Assembly (NCBI GenBank): GCA_905215525.1
Contig: CAJMQJ010000002.1
Coordinates: 244,110 to 308,109, forward strand
Length of the DNA: 64,000 nucleotides
Direction of reading: 5' to 3'
Source of the DNA: an uncultured bacterium
GTDB taxonomy: Bacteria > Actinomycetota > Coriobacteriia > Coriobacteriales > Coriobacteriaceae
In this document: positions 43,908 to 52,634 of the stretch, piece after piece
How positions within the stretch are numbered: position 1 is the first letter of the stretch
Layout of the letters: each line of letters begins with the position of its first letter
Program-made: the position numbers and the translations under genes
Notes under the pieces: model-generated
What the model saw: the letters and a program-made list of their open reading frames with translations, nothing else
Told to the model about the DNA's origin: nothing
The model's database searches: none

Positions 43908-44405
43908 CTATTCCTCGCAGGGAAGGTCGCGCAGGGCCCGGCGCTCAAAGATACGGAAGATCTGCGTGTACCACAGGTCCTGGGTTGCCTGCGGCTTGAC
44001 CAGAATAGTGTCAACGCCGGCAAAATTACCGCTCCACACGTCCGTGTACAGCTGATCGCCGATCAGCACCGCCTCGTCTGCCGTGGCGCCGAGGCGCTTA
44101 AGACCCGCCTTCAAGGCAAACGGGGCGGGCTTCATGGCGTGGCTAATGGCCTCGAGTCCCAGCTCGCGTGCAGAGCTCATGACCTGGTCGCGATGCCAGT
44201 TGTTGGACACCATGCACAGCTTAAAGCCTTTGGCGCGGGCGGCGTCGAGCCAAGCGGAAACCGCAGTGGGAACCTGCTCGGTGTCGCGCGGCACCAGAGT
44301 GTTATCGCGATCGAGCAGAATGGCGCGTTTGCCGTCGGCCCACAGGGTATCAAGGTCGATGCGATCGACCGAGGCAACGTATCGTTTGGGGCTAAAAATC
44401 CTCAT
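43908..44405 (-). CDS. YqeG-family HAD phosphatase
   Basis: A 165-residue HAD hydrolase of the YqeG (PGPMC_4) type. The nucleophile motif is AILLDRDNTLVPR, motif II is KLCMVSNNW, the Lys motif lies near MKPAPFALKAG, and motif IV is VLIGDQLYTDVWSGNFAG. The substrate is unknown. The ATG at 44405 follows the mltG stop by one base. Confidence 0.85.
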   Translation of the reverse strand: MRIFSPKRYVASVDRIDLDTLWADGKRAILLDRDNTLVPRDTEQVPTAVSAWLDAARAKGFKLCMVSNNWHRDQVMSSARELGLEAISHAMKPAPFALKAGLKRLGATADEAVLIGDQLYTDVWSGNFAGVDTILVKPQATQDLWYTQIFRIFERRALRDLPCEE

Positions 44406-44406
44406 G

Positions 44407-45840
44407 CTAATTCCAAGACTGTTGATGCTCTTCGTAGGTTTGCGAGAAGTACTCCTCGTCCTGCGTAATGTAGAAATACAGGTCATCGGAGTCGGTCGGC
44501 TCAAGCGTGGCCTTGAGTGCCTCGAGCGACGGAGAGCAGATGGGCGTGGGTGGCAGGCCCTCGTGCTTATAGGTGTTATACGGGCTATCGCTCTGCAGGT
44601 CGTCGGCGGTAACCTCGCCACCGGTGACATACATCATGGTCGCATCGCTGTTGAGATAGCGCAGACCGTCGAGCTTGCCTGCAAGGCGGTTGTAGAAGAC
44701 CGAGGCCACGTGCGCACGTTGATCGGCGTTGAGGCCCTCGCGCTCAACGATAGAGGCCAAGTTAACGATGTCGTAGTCGGACATCTCCACACCGTAGCGC
44801 TCCTTGATCTTGGCTTCGCAGCTCGCAAAGTCAAGCGACTTGTACTCAGTCTTAAACTGATCGAGCATGGCGCGAATCACGTCATCGGCCGTCGGCGAAT
44901 CACCCAACGAATAGGTCTTGGGGAACAAGAAACCCTCGAGCGAGTCGTTGGCGGCGCCCTTAAGGAAGCTATAGTCGTCCACGTAGTTGGAGGCCTTGGC
45001 CTGGTTGAGGAAGTCTTCCTTAGAGATGCTGTCGTAGGCCTGGGCCACGCGGTCGGCGACTTGATCGACTGTCAGACCCTCAGGGATAGTCAGCGCATTG
45101 GAGCCCGCGTTGGGGCCTTCCATGAGCTGCTGAACAACCTTGGTCGCATCCATGAGTGTGGTGAACGAGTAGGTGCCAGGCTTAAGCGACATATCGGCGT
45201 TAAGCTTTTTCACCGCCGCGTAGTAATCCTTGGGATTTTCGACGATATGGTTCTCGGAGAGAATCGAGGCGATCGTATCGCCCGAAGCACCGTCGGGAAT
45301 GGTCACCGTAACTTGCTGGCCAGCAGCGACTTTCGCATCCTCACCGGCAAAGAAGCCCTTAACAGCAGGTACGACAAAGAAAGCGATAGTAGCAAGCGCG
45401 ATTACGGCCACCACAACGCCGATGATCATAGGAACCGGAGAACTCTTCTTTTGAGCACCGCGACGAGCATGCGTGTTGTAGCTCGAGCGAGTCGCCGGAG
45501 CAACGCCATGCGAACCGCGAGCGTGATGCGAATGCAATTGGGGGGCCTGCGTTCGCTGGGTAGGTGCCTGTTGCTTAAAGCGAGCACCGCCTGCAGGCTG
45601 AGCCGAACGAGCAGTGGGCTGCTGAGCCGCGTGAGAAGCCGGATACTGAACCGAACGAGCAGAAGGCTGCTGACCCGTCCGTTGAACAGGTTGGGCCGAA
45701 CGAGAGGAGGACTGCACCGGGCGCGCGGCAGACTGAGCTGCGCGCTGGGTCGGCTGTGCCGGACGCTGGCCAGGCTGGGCAGGGCGCGACGCCGACTGAC
45801 GTGTACAATTCGGCTGGCGCGGATCGGGAGCGCTAGGCAT
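44407..45840 (-). CDS. mltG: Endolytic murein transglycosylase MltG
   Basis: Cleaves nascent peptidoglycan strands at the membrane. Of 477 residues, the first 130 are a disordered cytoplasmic region rich in Gln/Ala/Pro/Ser (repeats of the AQPxQR type). One helix follows at about 135-160 (MIIGVVVAVIALATIAFFVV), then a LysM-like part (VTIPDGASGDTIASIL) and the catalytic domain (TIPEGLTVDQVADRVA, LEGFLFPKTY, NLASIVEREGL with the catalytic Glu, PYNTYKHEGLPPTPICSPSLEAL). The long N-terminus is typical of actinobacteria. Confidence 0.92.
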   Translation of the reverse strand: MPSAPDPRQPNCTRQSASRPAQPGQRPAQPTQRAAQSAARPVQSSSRSAQPVQRTGQQPSARSVQYPASHAAQQPTARSAQPAGGARFKQQAPTQRTQAPQLHSHHARGSHGVAPATRSSYNTHARRGAQKKSSPVPMIIGVVVAVIALATIAFFVVPAVKGFFAGEDAKVAAGQQVTVTIPDGASGDTIASILSENHIVENPKDYYAAVKKLNADMSLKPGTYSFTTLMDATKVVQQLMEGPNAGSNALTIPEGLTVDQVADRVAQAYDSISKEDFLNQAKASNYVDDYSFLKGAANDSLEGFLFPKTYSLGDSPTADDVIRAMLDQFKTEYKSLDFASCEAKIKERYGVEMSDYDIVNLASIVEREGLNADQRAHVASVFYNRLAGKLDGLRYLNSDATMMYVTGGEVTADDLQSDSPYNTYKHEGLPPTPICSPSLEALKATLEPTDSDDLYFYITQDEEYFSQTYEEHQQSWN

Positions 45841-46261
45841 GCGAAACCTCCTCGTTTTTACGATCAAGCCACGTCTGCAAAAACAGGCTGGCGGCAATCA
45901 TGTCAATCTTGCCCCTCATCTGCTTTTCGTTGAGGCCCTGCTCGCGCAGGATACGCTTTGCCTCTTGCGAGGACAGGCGCTCGTCCTCAAACTCCAACGG
46001 AAGATCGAGCTCGTCGGCAATCTTTTGCGCAACAGCGGCAACGCGCTCGGCCTGGGGACCGGGCTCACCGGCCATGGTCAGGGGACGCCCACTTACCAGG
46101 ATATCGGGCTCATAGTCCTCAACCAGGTAGCGGAACGTCTTGGCCATACCGGTGACCTCTGCAGCCGGGAGCACCTTGACAGGCATCGCCATCTTGCCAT
46201 CACGGCTCGAGACGGCGATGCCGATCCTGGTCTCCCCTATGTCCAGCGCAAGCGCGACCAC
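45833..46261 (-). CDS. ruvX: RuvX/YqgF-type Holliday junction resolvase
   Basis: A 142-residue RNase H-fold nuclease, also linked to pre-16S rRNA end processing. It has ALDIGETRIGIAVSS, DILVSGRPLTMAGEPGPQAERV, EFEDERLSSQEAKRIL and KIDMIAASLFLQTWL. It uses GTG at 46261 and overlaps mltG by eight bases. The alaS-ruvX-mltG order is conserved in Gram-positives. Confidence 0.92.
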   Translation of the reverse strand: MVALALDIGETRIGIAVSSRDGKMAMPVKVLPAAEVTGMAKTFRYLVEDYEPDILVSGRPLTMAGEPGPQAERVAAVAQKIADELDLPLEFEDERLSSQEAKRILREQGLNEKQMRGKIDMIAASLFLQTWLDRKNEEVSHA

Positions 46262-46278
46262 AGCGACTACCTAGATTC

Positions 46279-48936
46279 TTAGGCGCCGAGCGCGGTCTTA
46301 GCGGCCGCGAGGGCATCGGCGATGCCGGCGGCGTTCTTGCCACCGGCCTGGGCCATGTTGGGACGGCCGCCACCGCGACCGTCGACCAGGCCCGCGATCT
46401 GCTTGATCACGTTACCGGCGTGGAAACCGGCCTTGACGGCGTCATCGGAGCCGGCGGCGAGCAGGGCCGGGGTGCCCTTCTCGGTCACGCTGGCGACGAC
46501 GCAGGCGACAGGACCGGCGACCTTCTGGTGCACGGTATCCCAGACGTTGCGCAGGTCGGCAGCCTCAAGGCCCTGGAGCTCAGCGACGACGAGCTTGTAG
46601 CCGTCGAGCTCGACGGCGCCCTCGATGGCGCTGGAGATAGCGTCGGAGGAGCCACCGGTCAGCGCCTTCTTGAGCTTGTTGGAAGTCTCGCGCAGCTCGG
46701 CCTGCAGGTTCTCCACGCGGGCGGGAACCTCATCCACGCGGCACTTGAGCGCAGCAGCGGCGGCGTCGACGAGCGCCAGACGGTCGGCCATGTAGTCGAG
46801 AGCACCCTTAGAGGTCACGGCCTCAATGCGGCGGACGTTGGAGCCCGTAGAGGACTCGGAAATGATCTTGAACAGGCCGATCTCGGCGGTGTTGGCAGCG
46901 TGCGTGCCACCGCAGAGCTCACGGGAGAACGGCTGGTCCTCGGCGCCCACGGAGACAACGCGGACGACGTCGCCATACTTCTCGCCAAACAGGGCGACAG
47001 CACCGGCGGCCTTGGCCTCGTCAATGCCCATGACGCGGGTCACGACCGGCTTGGAGGCAAAGATCTGCTGGTTGACCAGGTCCTCGACAGCCTTGAGCTG
47101 CTCGGAGGACAGGGCCTCGAAGTGCGTGAAGTCAAAGCGCAGGTGCTCAGGCGTCACCAGCGAGCCAGCCTGGGAGACATGCTCGCCCAGGACCTGCTTA
47201 AGCGCGGCGTCGAGCAGGTGCGTGGCGGTGTGGTTGCGGCGCAGGAAGCCACGGCGCTCGGCGTCAAGCGTGGCGGTCACAGCGGCACCGACAGTCAGCG
47301 TGCCATCGACAACGTGCGCGACGTGGGCATACAGACCGTTGTGGTTCTTGGTGTCGGCAACGGTCAGAACAACGCCCTCGGCGGAAAGCTTGCCGGCATC
47401 GCCTTGCTGGCCACCCATCTCGGCATAGAACGGGGTGCGGTCGAGAACGACCTCGACGTCCTCGCCGGCGGCAGCGGACTCGACGGACTCGCCGTTGCGC
47501 ACGATGGCAACAACCTTGGCGCCATCGATGACGTCGTTGTCATAGCCGTCGAACTCGGTCGCGGCGACCTTGTCGGACAGTTCGACCCACACGTCGTTGA
47601 AGCTGCCCCAGGCGTCGCCCTTGGCATTGGCGCGGGCGCGGGCCTTCTGGTCCTCCATGCAGGCGGTGAAGCCGTCCATGTCGACGTCGTGGCCAGCGGT
47701 GCCGGCGATCTCGACGGTCAAGTCGATGGGGAAACCAAAGGTGTCGTGCAGCTTAAAGGCAACATCGCCCGGAAGCACAGCGCCCTCGGCAAGCGATGCC
47801 AGGACCTCATCCAGGTAGACGCGACCGTTGTCGAGCGTCGTGGAGAAGCGCTCCTCCTCGGAGGCGACGATACCCTTGACGAGCGCGACGTTCTTGAGCA
47901 GCTCGGGATAGGCCTCGCCCATCTGAGCGTTGACCTCGTCGATAAACTTGGTCAGGAAGGCGCCCTCGATACCCAGCAGGCGACCGTGGAACACGGCACG
48001 GCGGAGCAGGCGGCGAAGAACATACTCGCGACCCTCGTTACCGGGGAGAATGCCGTCCGAGATCATAAAGTCAACGGCACGAGAGTGATCCGCGATGATG
48101 CGCAGGGAGCGGCTGGCACCGGAATAATCGTCGGCGTCATAGGTCTTGCCGCTGATCTTCTCGCCCAGCTTGATGAGGTGCTGCATCAGATCGCCGTCGT
48201 AGTTAGCGGTCTTGTGCTGCATGATGGCGGCCATGCGCTCCAGACCCATGCCCGTATCGAGGTTGCGGTGCGGCAGCTCCGGCATGGAGCCATCCTCCTG
48301 GCGGTCGTACTGGGTAAACACGAGGTTCCAGAACTCAAGGAAGCGATCGCAGTCGCAGCCAGGCTTGCAGTCGGGGCTGCCGCAACCGACCTCCTCGCCC
48401 ATGTCAAAGTAGATCTCGGAGCACGGACCGCAGGGGCCGGTGGGGCCAGCAGCCCAGAAGTTGTCGTCCTCGCCCAGACGCGAGATGTGATCCTCGGCAA
48501 CGCCCAGGGAGCGCCACACGTCATGTGTCTCGTCGTCCTCGGTAAAGACGGTGAAGTACAGACGGTCGAGCGGCAGCTTGAACTCCTTGGTGATGAGCTC
48601 AAAGGCCCAAGCGCAGGCCTGCTGCTTGGAGACGCCGCCAAAGGAGAAGTCGCCGAGCATCTCAAAGAAGGACAGGTGACGGCCGTCCTCGCCGATGCAG
48701 TCGATGTCGTTGGTGCGGACGCACTTCTGGCAGGAGATCGCGCCGATCTCCTTCATGGTCTTCTTGCCCTGGTAGTACTCCTTAAACTGGTTCATGCCGG
48801 CATTGGCAAGCAGCAGCGAAGGATCGTCGGGGACGAGGGACGAAGAAGGATAGAGCTTAAGACCGCGCTCCTCAAAGAAGTTGAGGAACTTGGAGCGGAT
48901 CTCGGCCGTAGTCATTGACGGGTAGTCAGCACTCAT
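46279..48936 (-). CDS. alaS: Alanyl-tRNA synthetase
   Basis: An 885-residue class II synthetase. The N-terminal catalytic part has SMTTAEIRSKFLNFFEERGL, PSSSLVPDDPSLLLANAGMNQFK and FFEMLGDFSFGG. An editing domain with HTATHLLDAAL and a CGGTHAANT zinc motif follows, then the C-Ala domain (GGGRPNMAQAGGK). The ATG at 48936 has AGGAG nine bases upstream. No T-box was found in its leader. Confidence 0.96.
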   Translation of the reverse strand: MSADYPSMTTAEIRSKFLNFFEERGLKLYPSSSLVPDDPSLLLANAGMNQFKEYYQGKKTMKEIGAISCQKCVRTNDIDCIGEDGRHLSFFEMLGDFSFGGVSKQQACAWAFELITKEFKLPLDRLYFTVFTEDDETHDVWRSLGVAEDHISRLGEDDNFWAAGPTGPCGPCSEIYFDMGEEVGCGSPDCKPGCDCDRFLEFWNLVFTQYDRQEDGSMPELPHRNLDTGMGLERMAAIMQHKTANYDGDLMQHLIKLGEKISGKTYDADDYSGASRSLRIIADHSRAVDFMISDGILPGNEGREYVLRRLLRRAVFHGRLLGIEGAFLTKFIDEVNAQMGEAYPELLKNVALVKGIVASEEERFSTTLDNGRVYLDEVLASLAEGAVLPGDVAFKLHDTFGFPIDLTVEIAGTAGHDVDMDGFTACMEDQKARARANAKGDAWGSFNDVWVELSDKVAATEFDGYDNDVIDGAKVVAIVRNGESVESAAAGEDVEVVLDRTPFYAEMGGQQGDAGKLSAEGVVLTVADTKNHNGLYAHVAHVVDGTLTVGAAVTATLDAERRGFLRRNHTATHLLDAALKQVLGEHVSQAGSLVTPEHLRFDFTHFEALSSEQLKAVEDLVNQQIFASKPVVTRVMGIDEAKAAGAVALFGEKYGDVVRVVSVGAEDQPFSRELCGGTHAANTAEIGLFKIISESSTGSNVRRIEAVTSKGALDYMADRLALVDAAAAALKCRVDEVPARVENLQAELRETSNKLKKALTGGSSDAISSAIEGAVELDGYKLVVAELQGLEAADLRNVWDTVHQKVAGPVACVVASVTEKGTPALLAAGSDDAVKAGFHAGNVIKQIAGLVDGRGGGRPNMAQAGGKNAAGIADALAAAKTALGA

Positions 48937-49008
48937 AGAGGGAATCTCCTCGGTTTCACATCGAAACAGTTCAAACGTAACGATATTACCATCCCACCGC
49001 GCCTGTGC

Positions 49009-49038
49009 AAAAAAGAGGGCCGCCAAACAGCGACCCTC
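49009..49038 (-). terminator. Terminator upstream of alaS, minus strand
   Basis: GAGGGTCGC and GCGGCCCTC form a stem followed by TTTTTT on the minus strand. It would stop read-through from the PerM gene into alaS. Confidence 0.75.
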
Positions 49039-49133
49039 CAGCGAAAGTGCACGTTATTTAGGTCTGTCAAATACTTTGAAAAAAAATGATTTCGGTAAAA
49101 TTTCATATAAGAATCGTCCGGAAGGAGCGATCG

Positions 49134-49373
49134 ATGAATAGCAAACGGTTTGTCGTGAATGCACTAACCTCAGTAGCCCTTTTAGCAATCTTCGCTTACT
49201 CGAGCTGGTATGTGAACCAGCCGAGATTTGGCTACGCATTGTACGCAGTAACATCTGGCGATAAAGCGTATTACACCCTAAGCGCAATTGACGCCATCTT
49301 TTTCTATGTGGCTGGCCCCTTATCAATCGCTTTGATCGCGTTTATTGTTATTTACAACATCAAGAAACGCTAA
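49134..49373 (+). CDS. Small two-helix membrane protein of unknown function
   Basis: A 79-residue protein with two hydrophobic segments (ALTSVALLAIFAYSSWYV and FFYVAGPLSIALIAFIVIYNI) and a short basic C-terminus. A strong GGAAGGAG site lies six bases before the ATG. It stands alone on the plus strand, convergent with the PerM gene six bases away, and its codon use is more AT-rich than its neighbours. I do not recognise a family. Confidence 0.65.
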   Translation: MNSKRFVVNALTSVALLAIFAYSSWYVNQPRFGYALYAVTSGDKAYYTLSAIDAIFFYVAGPLSIALIAFIVIYNIKKR

Positions 49374-49379
49374 CAGGGC

Positions 49380-50792
49380 CTATTTGGAATCCGAATCGTC
49401 CATGGAGCCGTCGATGCCGGTTTTGGTGTCGTCGTCAGAGCTTGTGTCGTCGTCCTTGGCAAAGGGGTTCTTAAAGAAACCCGTCGCGTCGGGCTGTAGG
49501 CCTGAGAGCTTAATCCAGGGATTATCGAGCTCGGGCTTGGGCATTGCCTGGGCCTCGGGAGCGGTCTCGTTGCCGATGAGTTCGGACTCATAGATGAACG
49601 TATCGTCTCCGAGCGCGTCGTAGGCGGCGACCGGGTTACCCTCGGTATCGCGATACGGCGTGCCCTTAAACACGGCGCCGTCGTATGCCACGAGCTGACG
49701 GCCGGTCTCGTTCTCAAAGTAGTAGACGAAGATGCCCTTGAGGGCCGCGCACAGCGGAATGGCGATAACCATGCCGATGGGACCCATGAGTGCCGAACCG
49801 ACAACGAGAGCCGTCAGGCTCATAACGGGATGCACCTGCACCGAGCTCTGCATGACCTTAGGCGAAATCACGTTATCGGTGACGTTTTGAGCCACCATGG
49901 TCACGACAAGCGTCCATAACGCCAGCATAGGGCTGAACATAAACCCAAGCACCGTGGCGATCGCCGCGCTCACCCAGGGACCGACAACCGGAACCAAGTG
50001 CATAATGCCGGTGAAGATGGCCATGAGCGCTGCATATGGATGGCCAATGAGCGTAAAGCCGATAAAGGCGAGGATGCCACCGCAGATGGACGTCACGACC
50101 ATGCCGCGCATATAGCCGCCAACCGAGCGTGAAAGGATGGCAACCATAAAGCGGTACGAGGTCTCTTTTTCCTGTCCGATGATGGTGCAGACCTCGTGGT
50201 GCATGCGGGGATAGTCGCAGGCCAACCAATAGGCAAGTACCAAGCCCAGGAAGATGACGAACAGCTGCGAGGCCGTATTAGTAAAGAGCGGGAATACACC
50301 GCGACCGAGCTCGGCAGCGATTTGCGAGACGTACTTGGACGCTACGGTAACCAGCGAAGAAAGATTGTCGTCCAGATACTCCTTGAGCGGCGTGTTATTG
50401 AGCGTCTTGGCGTGCGAGAGCATCTCGTTGAGATCGCCACCCGCAACACGAAGCTGCTCGGGCAGGCGGCTCAGGACTTCCATGATTTGACCGAGCAAAA
50501 TAGGCGATAGGATGCAGACGACGCCGACGAGCACGGCAACAACCACAATGAGTGCGATGAGCGAACCGAGGCCACGTCCGACGCCGTGATGCTCGAGCCA
50601 GTTGGTGATCGGAGACATCACAAAAGCGATGATGGAACCGACAGCGAGAAGCTCGATGACCGGTGCCAGGATGCCCATAAGGTTAAAGATGACGGCAGCG
50701 ATGACAATGCAGCCGACGACACCCCAAATGCGCAGCGTCAGAATGCGGGTATCGCGAAGCGTGCGGTCGATTTGTTGGGGGTGCTCACTCAT
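49380..50792 (-). CDS. AI-2E/PerM-family transporter
   Basis: A 470-residue membrane protein of the PerM/AI-2 exporter family. N-terminal helices (GCIVIAAVIFNLMGILAPVIELLAVG), a conserved SPITNWLEHHGVGRGL segment, an amphipathic middle domain, then VGPWVSAAIATVLGFM, a QNVTDNVISPKVMQSSVQVHP segment and IPLCAALKGIFVYYFENETG. The 110-residue C-terminal tail is acidic and disordered. The substrate is unknown. Its ATG overlaps the sigma factor stop. Confidence 0.86.
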   Translation of the reverse strand: MSEHPQQIDRTLRDTRILTLRIWGVVGCIVIAAVIFNLMGILAPVIELLAVGSIIAFVMSPITNWLEHHGVGRGLGSLIALIVVVAVLVGVVCILSPILLGQIMEVLSRLPEQLRVAGGDLNEMLSHAKTLNNTPLKEYLDDNLSSLVTVASKYVSQIAAELGRGVFPLFTNTASQLFVIFLGLVLAYWLACDYPRMHHEVCTIIGQEKETSYRFMVAILSRSVGGYMRGMVVTSICGGILAFIGFTLIGHPYAALMAIFTGIMHLVPVVGPWVSAAIATVLGFMFSPMLALWTLVVTMVAQNVTDNVISPKVMQSSVQVHPVMSLTALVVGSALMGPIGMVIAIPLCAALKGIFVYYFENETGRQLVAYDGAVFKGTPYRDTEGNPVAAYDALGDDTFIYESELIGNETAPEAQAMPKPELDNPWIKLSGLQPDATGFFKNPFAKDDDTSSDDDTKTGIDGSMDDSDSK

Positions 50793-51580
50793 GAACGAAT
50801 CATCACTCCGTCGGGGTCGATCTTATCTTGAATCTTCTTAAGGGTACGGCGCAGCAGGCGCGAGACCTGCACCTGCGAGATGCCAAGCTTCTTGGCAATC
50901 TCGATCTGGGTCATGCCCTTAACGAAGCGCAGCTCGATAACCTCGCGCTCGCGCGGCGAGAAATCGCGGATGGCTTCCTCGATTACCAGGCGGTCATCGG
51001 TAAAGTCGAGCTCGTTGTCGTCGTCGGCATAGCGATCGAGAATCGAAGGCGCATCATCGGAATCGGACGCACCGGGGGCCTCGATGGGCACCGAGGTGTA
51101 GGCCGAGGACGACTCCATGGCTTCGAGCACCTCGTCGACGGTCACGTCCAGGTATACGGCGATTTCCTCAACCTTGGGCGAACGCTGCAGCTCGTTGGTG
51201 AGCTTATCGGTAGCCTGGTTGACCTTGGCCGAGAGCTCCTGCAGACGACGCGGCACGCGCACACTCCAGCCCTTGTCGCGGAAGTGGCGCTTAATCTCGC
51301 CCAAGATGGTGGGCGTGGCAAACGTCGTGAACTCGAGCCCGCGCTCAGGGTCAAAGCGGTCGATAGCCTTGAGCAGGCCCAAATAGCCGACCTGCAAAAG
51401 GTCATCGAGCGGCTCGCCGCGGTTCTTAAATTTGTTGGCAAGAAACCTTACCAGATTCATATGGGACATGACGAGCTGCTCGCGGGCATCCGGATCACCG
51501 GTCTCCTTATAACGACGAAACAGCTCGCGGGTTTTCTCCTTGTCCCAAGCGGTCTTGCCGCTCCGGGAACGTTCGGTCAT
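50789..51580 (-). CDS. SigB/SigF-family alternative sigma factor
   Basis: A 263-residue sigma factor with region 2 (DDLLQVGYLGLLKAIDRFDPERGLEFTTFATPTILGEIKRHFRDKGWSVRVPRRLQ, given here as the family core), region 3 and region 4 (REREVIELRFVKGMTQIEIAKKL). Retained regions 2-4 without region 1.1 place it with SigB/SigF/SigG. It is one base downstream of an RsbW-like gene, so the pair resembles a sigma/anti-sigma switch controlling stress genes. Confidence 0.88.
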   Translation of the reverse strand: MTERSRSGKTAWDKEKTRELFRRYKETGDPDAREQLVMSHMNLVRFLANKFKNRGEPLDDLLQVGYLGLLKAIDRFDPERGLEFTTFATPTILGEIKRHFRDKGWSVRVPRRLQELSAKVNQATDKLTNELQRSPKVEEIAVYLDVTVDEVLEAMESSSAYTSVPIEAPGASDSDDAPSILDRYADDDNELDFTDDRLVIEEAIRDFSPREREVIELRFVKGMTQIEIAKKLGISQVQVSRLLRRTLKKIQDKIDPDGVMIRS

Positions 51581-51581
51581 A

Positions 51582-51959
51582 TTAGATATCCGCCTTGAGG
51601 TCGAGGGAAAGCGTTAGGGGCGCCGCAGTCTTTTCGTAGGAATCGCACACGCTTGCAAGAATGAGCTCGGCATACACAGTAGCCTGGTCATCCTCGTCGA
51701 CGGTGGCCTGTTCCCCAAAGGTAAAGGTCATGCCGACGTGAGATTCGTCCACATCGAAATTGATCGTGATGTCGTCGCAGTCGACCGCGGTGCACCCAAA
51801 GATGAAGGCTTCCTCGGCAGCCATGCGGATATCCTCGATGCGATCGACGGACATAGAGCACAGGGCGCCGACGTTGGCGGCCGTCATGCGCACCAAGCGC
51901 GCGAGACGAGGATCACCGGCAACGCTCAGCGTGATGGGGCAGGTTGCTTCGCTACTCAT
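51582..51959 (-). CDS. RsbW/SpoIIAB-like anti-sigma factor, degenerate
   Basis: A 125-residue protein with the general layout of the RsbW-type GHKL kinase: LSVAGDPRLARLVRMTAANVGALCSMSVDRIEDIRMAAEEAF and a C-terminal LILASVCDSYEK segment. The N-box Asn expected after AAEEA is missing (AFIFGC), and the DxGxG box reads DVDESHVG. It may still bind the sigma factor encoded next but may not use ATP. The ATG at 51959 overlaps the upstream gene by eight bases. Confidence 0.65.
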   Translation of the reverse strand: MSSEATCPITLSVAGDPRLARLVRMTAANVGALCSMSVDRIEDIRMAAEEAFIFGCTAVDCDDITINFDVDESHVGMTFTFGEQATVDEDDQATVYAELILASVCDSYEKTAAPLTLSLDLKADI

Positions 51960-52539
51960 CGCAGGACTCCTCGGAGGTCTCGGCAGGCATATAGGTGTAA
52001 TACTGAGCAGGCTTGGCTGCGGGCTTCTGAACATCATCGTCGTCAGCAGCGACATCGTCATCGCCAATCAGAACGCGCTCAGTAGGCTGCTCGGCCTCGG
52101 CGGCGGCAGCGGCGAGCTTGCGATCGGCGTCGGCTGCAGGAGCCTTCACCTTATTGAAGAGCTTCTGCACGGCGCCAGCAGCAGAATCAGTCACGCTCGA
52201 TACGGCATTGCTGGCCTCGGCCACGCTGCCCGTGACCTCGGAGATGTCGCGAACGACCGCCTCAACCTCAACGAGGTTAGACGTCAGAGCATCAACGGCA
52301 GTCTTGCTCGACTTGAGGAGCGGCTCAACCTGTGCCAGCGCGGGGGTGAGCTCATCGACAGCGCCATCGAGCTTTGCCACCACGGGCTGTGCCTCGGCGA
52401 GCGTATTATTGAGGTCGCTCACCGTCTTGTCGAGCGAGTCGACGACGGTGCGGGTCTTGCGCAGCGTGAGCGCGAGCTCGACAACAGCCCACACGCCGGC
52501 AACGGCGAGCACCAGCAGGGCGATTTGAATGGGACTCAT
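51952..52539 (-). CDS. DUF948-like single-pass coiled-coil protein
   Basis: A 195-residue protein with one N-terminal helix (IQIALLVLAVAGVWAVVELAL), then a long heptad-like helical region (TVVDSLDKTVSDLNNTLAEAQ onward) and an acidic disordered C-terminus. The layout matches DUF948/YtxG-type general stress proteins. Its place upstream of the anti-sigma and sigma genes supports a stress link; function unknown. Confidence 0.72.
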   Translation of the reverse strand: MSPIQIALLVLAVAGVWAVVELALTLRKTRTVVDSLDKTVSDLNNTLAEAQPVVAKLDGAVDELTPALAQVEPLLKSSKTAVDALTSNLVEVEAVVRDISEVTGSVAEASNAVSSVTDSAAGAVQKLFNKVKAPAADADRKLAAAAAEAEQPTERVLIGDDDVAADDDDVQKPAAKPAQYYTYMPAETSEESCDE

Positions 52540-52634
52540 ACAAGCCTCCCGAAGGAATCGAAATACAGACGTTTTTCATGGTACCCCAAAGAAGGGCAAA
52601 GTTACCCAAAGGGAATGCGCGAGGCGCCAATGGC

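Noticed and set aside
48937..49133. Possible T-box leader upstream of alaS
   Set aside because: No GGTGG T-box stretch or AGAGAG stem I signal is present; only a terminator for upstream transcription is seen.
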